This document shows, piece by piece, positions 7,566-14,862 of a stretch of DNA of 32,120 nt. Each line of letters begins with the position of its first letter. Within the stretch, counting starts at the first letter, position 1. A model generated the notes under the pieces. The model searched no databases. It was not told the DNA's origin and saw nothing but the letters and a program-made list of their open reading frames with translations. The position numbers were made by a program, and so were the translations under genes. Source of the DNA: Propionibacteriales bacterium (GTDB taxonomy: Bacteria; Actinomycetota; Actinomycetes; Propionibacteriales; Nocardioidaceae); contig JAICMS010000016.1 of NCBI GenBank assembly GCA_025929075.1, forward strand, positions 1 to 32,120. Direction: 5' to 3'.

Positions 7566-8681
7566 CACACCGTCGAGGGCTGTCGACAGGTCTGCCCACA
7601 GGTCGTCGACGTCCTCGACGCCGACGCTGAGCCTGATCAGCCCCTCCGGGATCGTCGGCGACTCGCTGCTCCAGCGGCGGCGGCGCTCGAACGTCGACTC
7701 CACCCCGCCGAGGCTGGTCGTATTGACCCAGATCGACGTGGACGAGGTGACCTTGTCCGCCCCGGCGGCGCCGCCGCGAACGTCGATCGACACGATTCCG
7801 CCGAAGCCCGGATAGCGGACGCGTTCCACTGCCTGGTGTTCGGACAGCCGCCGCGCCAGCTCTCTTGCATTCTGCTGTGCTCGTTCGACCCGCAGTGGCA
7901 TCGTCCGTAGCCCACGCAGGGCCAACCAGGCGTCGAACGCCCCCGGCAGGGCGCCGAGCGAGCGCCGCCGTTCGTCGACGGCGGCGAGCACCTCGTCGTC
8001 GTTGGTCACGATGATCCCGACCAGGACGTCGGTGTGGCCGGAGATGTACTTGGTGGCCGAATGCAGCACGATGTCGGCCCCCATCGAGAGCGGCCGTTGC
8101 AACATCGGCGTGGCGAAGGTGTTGTCGACAACCACCTTGATGCCGTGGTCGTGTGCTGCGCTGCACAGGGCCGGGATGTCAGCCACCTCCAGGGCCGGAT
8201 TCGTCGGCGACTCGATCCACAGCAGCGCTACGTCGTCGTCAAGGGCGGCCACGACCTGCTCCGTGTCGTCGATGTCGACGAGGACGGCTGTGATCGCGCC
8301 ACGCTGTTCGAGGCCGGCGAGCTGGTGGAGCGTGCCGAGGTAGCAGTGCCGGGCTGCCACCACCTTCTCGCCCGGGGCGACAAGCCCGAGGAGCGTCGAC
8401 ACGGCCGCCATCCCGGAGGCGAACGACAGCGCCTGTCCGCCCTCGAGCTCGCCCACCGCGGTCTCGAGCGCCTGCCAGGTCGGGTTGCCGTAGCGGCCGT
8501 ACTCGAGCTCGCCGCCGGCCACATAGGTGGAGGCCAAGACCAACGGCGGGTTGAGCGGTTGGTCCGGCTCGTTCGGAGGGCGCCCTGCCTTGACCGCAAC
8601 GGTCTTCGGGTCCAGCCCGCCGGTGGACTGGATCGGGCTGGATGGCTGCGTCTGCTCGTCGTGTGATGTCACAGCAGCCAT
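7548..8681 (-). CDS. Trans-sulfuration PLP enzyme (cystathionine gamma-synthase/lyase family)
   Basis: A 377-residue Cys/Met-metabolism PLP-dependent enzyme. The family motifs are [13 protein letters not shown] (61-73), the cofactor Asp186 in [10 protein letters not shown] and the Schiff-base Lys211 in [13 protein letters not shown]. The substrate-loop segment reads [15 protein letters not shown], unlike the usual ESL-H-PA-MTH of well-studied cystathionine beta- and gamma-enzymes, so the exact reaction (gamma-synthase, gamma-lyase or another elimination) cannot be fixed. It sits on the opposite strand within the otherwise co-directional gpsA-ddl block. The start at 8681 has no Shine-Dalgarno and is only 23 bases from the divergent ddl start. 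Confidence 0.9.
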   Translation of the reverse strand: MAAVTSHDEQTQPSSPIQSTGGLDPKTVAVKAGRPPNEPDQPLNPPLVLASTYVAGGELEYGRYGNPTWQALETAVGELEGGQALSFASGMAAVSTLLGLVAPGEKVVAARHCYLGTLHQLAGLEQRGAITAVLVDIDDTEQVVAALDDDVALLWIESPTNPALEVADIPALCSAAHDHGIKVVVDNTFATPMLQRPLSMGADIVLHSATKYISGHTDVLVGIIVTNDDEVLAAVDERRRSLGALPGAFDAWLALRGLRTMPLRVERAQQNARELARRLSEHQAVERVRYPGFGGIVSIDVRGGAAGADKVTSSTSIWVNTTSLGGVESTFERRRRWSSESPTIPEGLIRLSVGVEDVDDLWADLSTALDGVSAQQP

Positions 8682-8704
8682 TGTGCGGGAGGTAGTGTCC
8701 GCCC

Positions 8705-9820
8705 ATGAGCCCGGCTCGCAAGCCCCGCGTCGCGGTGGTCTTCGGCGGTCGCTCCAGCGAGCATGCGGTCTCCTGCGCGACGGCGGCGAGTGTGCTGGCG
8801 GCGATCGACAAGGATGAGTACGACGTGCTGCCGGTCGGGATCAGCGTCGATGGGCGGTGGGTGCTGGAGTCCGCCGATGGGGAACGCCTCGCACTGACCG
8901 CCGGCCACATTCCGTCCGTCGACCCGTCCGGCACCGCCGTCGTACTCAGCCATGACCCCATGCAACGGGGCCTGGTCGTTGCCGAGCCCGGTCAGCCGCC
9001 GCGCGCCCTCGGCGAGGTCGATGTCGTCTTCCCGCTCCTGCATGGACCCTGGGGCGAGGACGGGACGATCCAGGGCCTGTTCGAGATGGCTGGCATCCCC
9101 TATGTCGGGTCCGGAGTGCTTGCCTCGGCCGTCGGCATGGACAAGCACTACATGAAGCTTGTGCTCGCCGCCCACGCCATCGCCACGACCCCCTACGGCG
9201 TGATGCGACCGGGGGAATGGGAGGCTGACCGGGCGGCAGCCATGGAGAGCATCGACGCGCTCGGCTACCCGGTGTTCGTCAAGCCGGCCCGTGGCGGGTC
9301 GAGCCTCGGGATCACCAAGGTGAACAGCGCTGACGACGTCGCAGCCGCGGTGGAGGCGGCGATGGCGTATGACCCGAAGGTGCTCGTCGAGGCCGGCGTC
9401 GGAGACGCGCGCGAACTGGAGTGCGGTGTGCTGCAGCGACTCGACGGTGGAGCCGACGCCAGCGTGCCCGCGGAGATCACCAGCTACGGCCGGCACCAGT
9501 TCTACGACTTCGAGGCCAAGTACCTGGGCGAGGAGGAGGTCACCCTCCAGGTGCCGGCGGACTTACGGCCGGAGGTGACCGAGGAGGTGCAGGCAGCGTC
9601 GGTTCGGGCGTTCGAAGCGATCGGCTGCGAGGGTCTGGCCCGGGTGGACTTCTTCCTCGACCACAGTGGTCGGCTGCTGGTCAACGAGATCAACACGATG
9701 CCGGGTTTCACTCCGGCCTCGATGTATCCGCGGATGTGGGCCGAAAGCGGCGTCGACTACCCCGAGCTCGTGCATCGGCTGATCGAGCTGGCGCTGAACC
9801 GACCCACTGGCCTGCGTTAA
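8705..9820 (+). CDS. ddl: D-alanine--D-alanine ligase
   Basis: A 371-residue ATP-grasp enzyme that makes D-Ala-D-Ala for peptidoglycan. The N-terminus has VVFGGRSSEHAVSC, the centre LLHGPWGEDGTIQG, then VFVKPARGGSSLGITKV (ATP binding) and at the C-terminus the metal and substrate-binding RVDFF and NEINTMPGFTP motifs. GGGAGG lies 12 bases before the ATG, rather far, so initiation may be unusual. Position between gpsA and the DUF3515/lrp/thiL genes matches the conserved actinobacterial order. The 23 bases after it separate it from the convergent lipoprotein gene. Confidence 0.97.
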   Translation: MSPARKPRVAVVFGGRSSEHAVSCATAASVLAAIDKDEYDVLPVGISVDGRWVLESADGERLALTAGHIPSVDPSGTAVVLSHDPMQRGLVVAEPGQPPRALGEVDVVFPLLHGPWGEDGTIQGLFEMAGIPYVGSGVLASAVGMDKHYMKLVLAAHAIATTPYGVMRPGEWEADRAAAMESIDALGYPVFVKPARGGSSLGITKVNSADDVAAAVEAAMAYDPKVLVEAGVGDARELECGVLQRLDGGADASVPAEITSYGRHQFYDFEAKYLGEEEVTLQVPADLRPEVTEEVQAASVRAFEAIGCEGLARVDFFLDHSGRLLVNEINTMPGFTPASMYPRMWAESGVDYPELVHRLIELALNRPTGLR

Positions 9821-9843
9821 CCGGCTGGGCCGCTGGTCCCGGC

Positions 9844-10383
9844 TCAGCGACAGGGGTGCGGCCAGTTCGTGGCTGTTCTGATGCTTGCAGCGACGTCGGC
9901 GAGCGCGTTGGCCGCCGGCTGGTAGGCAGCCGGCACCACCACCTGCACATACGTCGATCGGCCGATCGTGGTGAAGGTGAGCGCGCTGGTTATCGGCCGC
10001 GTCGGATCGGCCTGCCGACCGTCGGACGCGGCGAACCAGCCGACCCGGTTGATCACGTAGCACTCCGCCGTCGGCCGCAGCGCCGGTGGCTTGGCCACGC
10101 CGCACCGCAGCACGATTGCCGGGTCTCCCCAAGCGGCAACGAACGGCGAGTGTGACTGGACCGGCCGCACCCCTTGCCCTGCAACTCTGGTGGGCAGGGC
10201 GGCGACGAGCCGGCGGCACTGTTTGGCGTGATCACCCAGGGGATGCGGCGAGCGGACCTGTACCGCGTGTGTGGTCGGGTGGCCGGACCCTCCGCAGCCC
10301 GTTCCGAGAAGCACCACGACGAGGACAGCGGGCAGCGTTCGGGCCCGTCGACGAGCAGGGCTGAACTGCCAGGCTCGGATCAG
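9844..10383 (-). CDS. DUF3515 lipoprotein, probable non-canonical CTG start
   Basis: The first canonical start in this frame is GTG at 10317, giving a 157-residue protein that begins only seven residues before a Cys. The frame continues upstream and encodes a convincing lipoprotein signal: an Arg-rich n-region (PARRRART), hydrophobic LPAVLVVVLL and the lipobox-like GTGC. I therefore place the start at CTG 10383, which overlaps the upstream lrp stop as CTGA (179 residues, lipidated Cys30). The body has the DUF3515 pattern (CRRLVAALP, then a PFVAAWGDPAIVLRCG segment, RPTAECYVINRVGWFA). Function unknown; a homologue lies in the same neighbourhood in mycobacteria as I recall. Confidence 0.8.
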   Translation of the reverse strand: MIRAWQFSPARRRARTLPAVLVVVLLGTGCGGSGHPTTHAVQVRSPHPLGDHAKQCRRLVAALPTRVAGQGVRPVQSHSPFVAAWGDPAIVLRCGVAKPPALRPTAECYVINRVGWFAASDGRQADPTRPITSALTFTTIGRSTYVQVVVPAAYQPAANALADVAASIRTATNWPHPCR

Positions 10384-10613
10384 ATATGCACCACGGGACA
10401 GGTCAGCGTCCTGGTGATGCCCTCGATGCCCTGCACCTTGGCCACGACGAGCTTGCCGAGCTCGTCGACATCGTGCGCCTCCGCGCGGACGATCACGTCG
10501 TACGGGCCGGTCACGTCCTCGGCCACCAGCACGCCGGGGACGTCGTTGATGGCGCGGGCCACCTGGGCGGCTCGCCCGACCTCGGTCTGGATCAAGACAT
10601 ACGCTTGGACCAC
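10380..10613 (-). CDS. Stand-alone Lrp/AsnC ligand-binding (RAM) domain protein
   Basis: A 77-residue protein consisting only of the Lrp/AsnC effector-binding domain: it starts VQAYVLIQTEVGRA and contains VTGPYDVIVRAEAHDVDEL and the closing GITRTLTCPVV strand. There is no helix-turn-helix, so it cannot bind DNA as a normal Lrp regulator does. Such proteins form alpha/beta sandwich oligomers and may bind amino acids or partner with full-length Lrp proteins. The GTG start has GGAGG seven bases upstream. The stop overlaps the proposed start of the DUF3515 gene. Confidence 0.92.
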   Translation of the reverse strand: MVQAYVLIQTEVGRAAQVARAINDVPGVLVAEDVTGPYDVIVRAEAHDVDELGKLVVAKVQGIEGITRTLTCPVVHI

Positions 10614-10649
10614 CGCTGACCTCCAGCCTCGCCTTGTCGTGGTGCCCTC

Positions 10650-10678
10650 ACGCTACCGGGTGCCCATGGTGGCGCCAA
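10650..10678 (-). promoter_or_regulatory. Candidate sigma-70-type promoter of the lrp-DUF3515 operon
   Basis: On the minus strand TTGGCG (10678-10673) and TAGCGT (10655-10650) are separated by 17 bases. Both are good matches to housekeeping -35 and -10 boxes of actinobacteria. They lie about 40 bases before the GTG of the Lrp-domain gene. Confidence 0.45.
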
Positions 10679-10751
10679 CGGCACAGACCATGGCCTCCGT
10701 CTGCGACTGGCAACCAGGTAGCAGACAGGGTGACGACGGAAGGATTGCTCC

Positions 10752-11714
10752 ATGGGCCAGCCGCCTGCCACAGGAAGCATCGCAGAGCTCGGAGAGTTCG
10801 GACTGGTCGATGCGCTGGCCGCGTTGTTCCCGACCGGGCCCGAGGTCCAGCTCGGTCCTGGCGACGACGCGGCTGTGCTCGCTGTCGACGGCGGACAGGT
10901 CGTCGTGTCAGTCGACATGCTGGTCGAACGTGAGCACTTTCGTCGGGACTGGTCCAGCGCCTCGGATATCGGAGCGAAGGCAGCGGCGGAGAACCTCTCC
11001 GACATCAACGCGATGGGTGGTCGAGCCGTCGCGCTGCTGGTGGCGCTGGGGGCGCCGCCCGAGCTCGAGGTGCGGTGGGCGACCGACTTCGCGGCCGGCC
11101 TCGCTGAGGAGGCGGGGCGGGTCGGCGCGAGTGTCGTCGGTGGGGACGTCACCCGAGCCGACGTGATCATCGTGTCGGTGACGGCCATCGGCAGGTGCGA
11201 GCACGGCGTCGTCATGCGGTCCGGTGCTCGGCCGGGTGACATCGTTGCGATGGCGGGACGGCAGGGTTGGGCGGCCGCCGGCTTTGCGGTGTTAGCACGC
11301 GGATTTCGCTCGCCGCGGGCTGTCGTCGACGCCCACCTGCGGCCGCAGCCGCCGTATCTCGCCGGCCCCGAGGCTGCCCGACTCGGCGCCACCTCTCTCA
11401 TCGACGTCAGCGACGGTCTGCTGCAGGACCTGGGGCACATCGCTGCGGCCAGCGGGGTGGCCATCGACCTGAGTCGCGGTCGACTCGAGATCGCCGAACC
11501 GCTGCAGTCGGTCGGCGCGGCACTCGGGGTCGACCCGATGGAGTTCGTGTTGACCGGCGGCGACGACTACTGCCTGGTCGGCACCTTCCCCGCAGAGACT
11601 GCACTGGGCGAGAGTTGGCGGCCGATCGGCGCCGTCCTCGACGGACCTGCGGGCGTTGTCACCGTCGACGGCGAGACCCCCGAGGGAGCCCGCGGGCACC
11701 AGCACTTCCGCTGA
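10752..11714 (+). CDS. thiL: Thiamine-monophosphate kinase
   Basis: A 320-residue AIR-synthase/PurM-like ATP-dependent kinase that converts thiamine phosphate to the active diphosphate. Diagnostic segments are LGPGDDAAVL near residue 36 (Mg/ATP-binding Asp pair), the AAENLSDINAMGG helix near 79, VVGGDVTRAD, LIDVSDGLLQDLG and TGGDDYCLV. GGAAGGA lies just before the ATG. It is the last recognisable gene of the conserved hup-thiL block. No riboswitch fold was seen in the 138 bases upstream. Nothing recognisable lies in the 68 bases after it, before the convergent hydrolase gene. Confidence 0.97.
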   Translation: MGQPPATGSIAELGEFGLVDALAALFPTGPEVQLGPGDDAAVLAVDGGQVVVSVDMLVEREHFRRDWSSASDIGAKAAAENLSDINAMGGRAVALLVALGAPPELEVRWATDFAAGLAEEAGRVGASVVGGDVTRADVIIVSVTAIGRCEHGVVMRSGARPGDIVAMAGRQGWAAAGFAVLARGFRSPRAVVDAHLRPQPPYLAGPEAARLGATSLIDVSDGLLQDLGHIAAASGVAIDLSRGRLEIAEPLQSVGAALGVDPMEFVLTGGDDYCLVGTFPAETALGESWRPIGAVLDGPAGVVTVDGETPEGARGHQHFR

Positions 11715-11782
11715 CCTCGCCTCGAACGTTCCCTTGGTCGCCTCGAAGCAGCGTCCAGCACCGCGTCGATCAGATCAGCAAC

Positions 11783-12343
11783 TTAGGAGGAGCCGCGGAG
11801 CCACTCGTCGATGGCACGAGTGACCTCGACGTGCATCTCCGCAGTCCTAACCGCGTCAGCGGAGAACATCCCGTGATCGCCACCTTCAATCTGGGCGACG
11901 TCTCCACCGATCGTGCGAGCGGCTTCCAGATCCCAGGCCGCGTCTTCAGTGCCACCGACGAGTAGCTGCCGGCCGGTGTGGACAGACATCGCCTCCACGA
12001 CCTCGGGAAGGTGCAGTAGAGGTGTCAACCAGACGCTGTCCCACCCGCGCGGAGCGGCGTATGCGGCGCTGCACGTGCCAAGCGACTTGCCGACGACCAG
12101 CACTCGGCCCTCGACGTCCCCGACGGCCTCTTCCAGTTGCGTCCCCACCCACTCGACCGTGTCCCTCGAATCAAGATCCGGCGCCTCCCATGACACCGCG
12201 CGGACCCGCCAACCATGCTGAAGAGCCACGCGACCAGCGAACGTGAGGAGCGGCATCGTCGCGGGGTAGTTCTTGCCGGGTAGGAGCACCGCGAGTCCGA
12301 CCGGGCTCCGATTCCCAACCGGCCAATCGACGTACTCGCTCAT
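11783..12343 (-). CDS. Small alpha/beta-hydrolase-fold protein
   Basis: A 186-residue protein with a plausible Ser-Asp-His triad: nucleophile Ser87 in VVGKSLGTCSA, Asp134 in LLVGGTEDAAWD and His157 in GGDHGMF. The strand-loop LAVLLPGKNYPATMPLL near the N-terminus is where the oxyanion hole normally lies. Length fits small bacterial hydrolases without a large lid. The substrate is unknown. The ATG at 12343 has GGAGG six bases upstream. It is transcribed alone, divergent from the SRPBCC-like gene. Confidence 0.82.
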   Translation of the reverse strand: MSEYVDWPVGNRSPVGLAVLLPGKNYPATMPLLTFAGRVALQHGWRVRAVSWEAPDLDSRDTVEWVGTQLEEAVGDVEGRVLVVGKSLGTCSAAYAAPRGWDSVWLTPLLHLPEVVEAMSVHTGRQLLVGGTEDAAWDLEAARTIGGDVAQIEGGDHGMFSADAVRTAEMHVEVTRAIDEWLRGSS

Positions 12344-12401
12344 GCTGGGCCTCCGTTCCGCAGATCAGCCTAGGCAACGCCCCGCGCGTAGCGTGGTGGC
12401 C

Positions 12402-12758
12402 ATGATCGAGCTCGGGTCCCGCACCCGTAAGCTCCCCGCACCACCGCCGGTCGTGTGGGAGTCACTGGTCACCCCTCGCCGGCCGCAGGCCCGACAGTGG
12501 CTCAACCTGCTGCCGGACGAAGTCGACCCGCAGGTCCTCCGCGCCGTCGCACCGGATCTTGTTGTGTGGTCGTCCCTGTGGCCTACGAGACCGAACGACC
12601 AAGTCCGCTTCGAGCTGCGTCTCGTCAGAGATGAGACGGCGCTGACCTTCACGCTGCTCACACCCGATGACCCGCCGGACGCGAGCAAGTTGGGTCACCT
12701 GCGGCACCGACTCAACCATCTCCTCTTCGCCGACCTGCGCTACTCCTACGGTCAGTGA
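12402..12758 (+). CDS. Small SRPBCC/START-like protein, function unknown
   Basis: A 118-residue protein beginning IELGSRTRKLPAPPPVVWES, followed by VVWSSLWPTRPNDQVRFELR and LTFTLLTPDDPPD, a pattern that looks like the antiparallel sheet of a polyketide-cyclase/START (SRPBCC) fold and ends LLFADLRYSYGQ. It is the only reading frame with good actinobacterial codon use here. No Shine-Dalgarno is present; TAGCGT at 12389-12394, eight bases before the ATG, suggests a leaderless mRNA. GTG codons at 12393 and 12396 are alternatives. It overlaps the convergent oligopeptidase gene by seven bases. Confidence 0.75.
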   Translation: MIELGSRTRKLPAPPPVVWESLVTPRRPQARQWLNLLPDEVDPQVLRAVAPDLVVWSSLWPTRPNDQVRFELRLVRDETALTFTLLTPDDPPDASKLGHLRHRLNHLLFADLRYSYGQ

Positions 12759-14833
12759 CCCAGTCGGTCCAACACCCACGCGTAGATCTCGGCTTCGTAG
12801 GTCAGCCGCGCGAAGCGCCCGGTCGGACCGGCATGCGCCCCCTCCCCGAGGTCGACGCGGAACAGGCAACGAGGCGCCCACTCAGGGTCACTCGCCCGCA
12901 GCGCCGCCGACCACTTCGCGGGCTCCCAGACCATCACGCGCGCATCGTGGAGCGCGCCGGTGACGAGGAGGTCGGGCCTGCCGCCGGCCGGCGGGATGTT
13001 GTCGTACGGCGAGTAGGCGAGCATCCAGGCGAAGTCCTCGGCTCGGCGCGGATCACCCCACTCGTCCCACTCGTTCGGCGTCAACGGGATCGTCGGGTCG
13101 AGCATGGTCGTGACCACGTCGACGAACGGGACCTCGGCGACGACGGCGCGCCATACGCGCGGTGCCCGGCTGAACACCGCAGCCTGCAGCAGACCGCCGG
13201 CGGACAGGCCGCGGCTGGCGATCCGGTCACCGTCCACGAGCCGACCGCCGATCGACTCGGCCACGTCGACGTAGTCGTCGAAGGTGTGGTGCTTGTGCTC
13301 GAGCCGCCCGTCGAGCCACCACCGCCGGCCACCCTCGCCACCGCCGCGGATGTGGGCGTGGGCGTAGACGACGCCCTGATCGAGCAGCACACTCAACGGG
13401 ACGTCGAACTCGGCTTCGAAGATCGCCTCGTAGGCGCCGTAGCCGTACATCAGACAGGGCGCCGTCCCGTCCAACGGCGTGTCCGTCCGCCGGACGAGGG
13501 TCACCGGGATCGGCACGCCGTCTCTGGCGGGGACCTCGATGCGCTCGCTGACGTAGGCGGCACGGTCGTAGCCCGGCACGTCCGCCCGATGCCGCTCCGT
13601 CGCAGCACCGGTGGCCAGGTCGACGTCGTACCAGATAGCCGGCTCGCTGAACGACTGACGTTCGACAACGATGCTCGGCGTCTCCCAGAGGTCGTTGTCG
13701 CCGAGCTGCACGGAACCCGCTGCCGGCGGGTCGAGCCGATGCAGCACGGCGCCGTCGACGTCGGTGACGATCAGCTGGGGCAGCCCGCCGGTGCGCACCG
13801 AGAGCACGAGATGCTCGGCGAAGGCATCGACCCGCTCGATCCGAACGCTCGGGTCCTCGGGCACCAGCGGCCGCCAGTTCTCGTGCCCGGGAGCAGCGGT
13901 CGGCGTCACCATCACCTGGTACTCGATGGCGTCGTCGTTGGTCAGTACCGTCAGCCGGTCCTCGCCTGGCGAGGGGGCGTGCTCGACGTAGTACTCGAGC
14001 CCGGACCGGCGCGGCTCCACGCAGCGGGGCGCCTCGTCGGGATGCTCGGCGTCGACCAGCCACTCCTCGCTGGTGTCGCGGTTGGCAGTGTGGACAACGA
14101 CCAGCCGGCCGCTCCGACAGCCACGGACCTCGACGTCGTACTTCACGTCGTCCTCGCGGAACACCAGATCGTCACCATTGGTGTCGCCCAGCACATGCCG
14201 GCGCACCTCAAACGGCCGGTAGGCCTCGTCGTGCACCGTGTAGAACAGTGAGCCCGAGTCGCTGCTCCAGGCCGCCGAGTAGTAGCTGCGCGGGATCCGG
14301 TCCGGAAGGTCGTCGCCCGTTCGCAGATCGCGGAACCGCAGCTCGTAGACCTCGTCGCCAGTCACGTCGACGGAGTAGGCGAGCAGCTGCTCGTTCGGGC
14401 TCACCTCACAGACGCCGAGCTCGAGGTGGGCGGACTCGCCACGGAGCTGCTCCAGATCCAGGACGATTTCGTCGTCAGAGCGCTCGGTTGGTCCGGTTTC
14501 GGTTGCGATTGTGCGGCGAAAGCGCCGAATCTCGCCGTAGTCACTTCCTTCTCGGCGGATCGTGTAGTAGACAAAGGCGCAACGATCCCGGGTCACCGAG
14601 ACCTCGGTGGGCGGGATTCGGGCCGACATGGCCTTCGTGAGACCTTGAGCCAGGGGACCGAGATGCGCAGTGGCAGCGTCGTAGAACGCTCGCTCGGCCC
14701 GCAGGTTCGCCTGGCTCTCCTCCGAACCCACGTCGTGCATCCACGAGTACGGGTCGAGTCGTTCGATCCCGTGCTGGGTGTACGTCGTCTCCGCACGCCT
14801 GGCGCTCGGAGGAGCTGTCTGCTGGCCGGCCAT
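12752..14833 (-). CDS. ptrB: Oligopeptidase B (S9A prolyl-oligopeptidase family)
   Basis: A 693-residue serine peptidase. The N-terminal half is a beta-propeller lid, and the C-terminal half is an alpha/beta hydrolase with Ser544 in SRGLSAGGLL, an Asp near 630 in ALHDARVMVWEPAKW and a His near 667 in GEGAHAGPTGRF. The WEPAKW segment and Gly-Leu-Ser-Ala-Gly-Gly elbow are typical of oligopeptidase B, which cuts short peptides after Arg or Lys in the cytosol. ATG 14833 (MAGQQTAPP) is chosen over 14884, which would run into the neighbour's leader. It is divergent from the peptide-importer operon with 29 bases between starts, so imported peptides may be its substrates. Confidence 0.94.
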   Translation of the reverse strand: MAGQQTAPPSARRAETTYTQHGIERLDPYSWMHDVGSEESQANLRAERAFYDAATAHLGPLAQGLTKAMSARIPPTEVSVTRDRCAFVYYTIRREGSDYGEIRRFRRTIATETGPTERSDDEIVLDLEQLRGESAHLELGVCEVSPNEQLLAYSVDVTGDEVYELRFRDLRTGDDLPDRIPRSYYSAAWSSDSGSLFYTVHDEAYRPFEVRRHVLGDTNGDDLVFREDDVKYDVEVRGCRSGRLVVVHTANRDTSEEWLVDAEHPDEAPRCVEPRRSGLEYYVEHAPSPGEDRLTVLTNDDAIEYQVMVTPTAAPGHENWRPLVPEDPSVRIERVDAFAEHLVLSVRTGGLPQLIVTDVDGAVLHRLDPPAAGSVQLGDNDLWETPSIVVERQSFSEPAIWYDVDLATGAATERHRADVPGYDRAAYVSERIEVPARDGVPIPVTLVRRTDTPLDGTAPCLMYGYGAYEAIFEAEFDVPLSVLLDQGVVYAHAHIRGGGEGGRRWWLDGRLEHKHHTFDDYVDVAESIGGRLVDGDRIASRGLSAGGLLQAAVFSRAPRVWRAVVAEVPFVDVVTTMLDPTIPLTPNEWDEWGDPRRAEDFAWMLAYSPYDNIPPAGGRPDLLVTGALHDARVMVWEPAKWSAALRASDPEWAPRCLFRVDLGEGAHAGPTGRFARLTYEAEIYAWVLDRLGH

Positions 14834-14862
14834 GTCGCGCAACCTACCCCGAGGAGGTCGAG

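Noticed and set aside
10614-10751. TPP riboswitch before thiL
   Set aside because: The conserved riboswitch core segments are not present and the leader is too short after the likely promoter.
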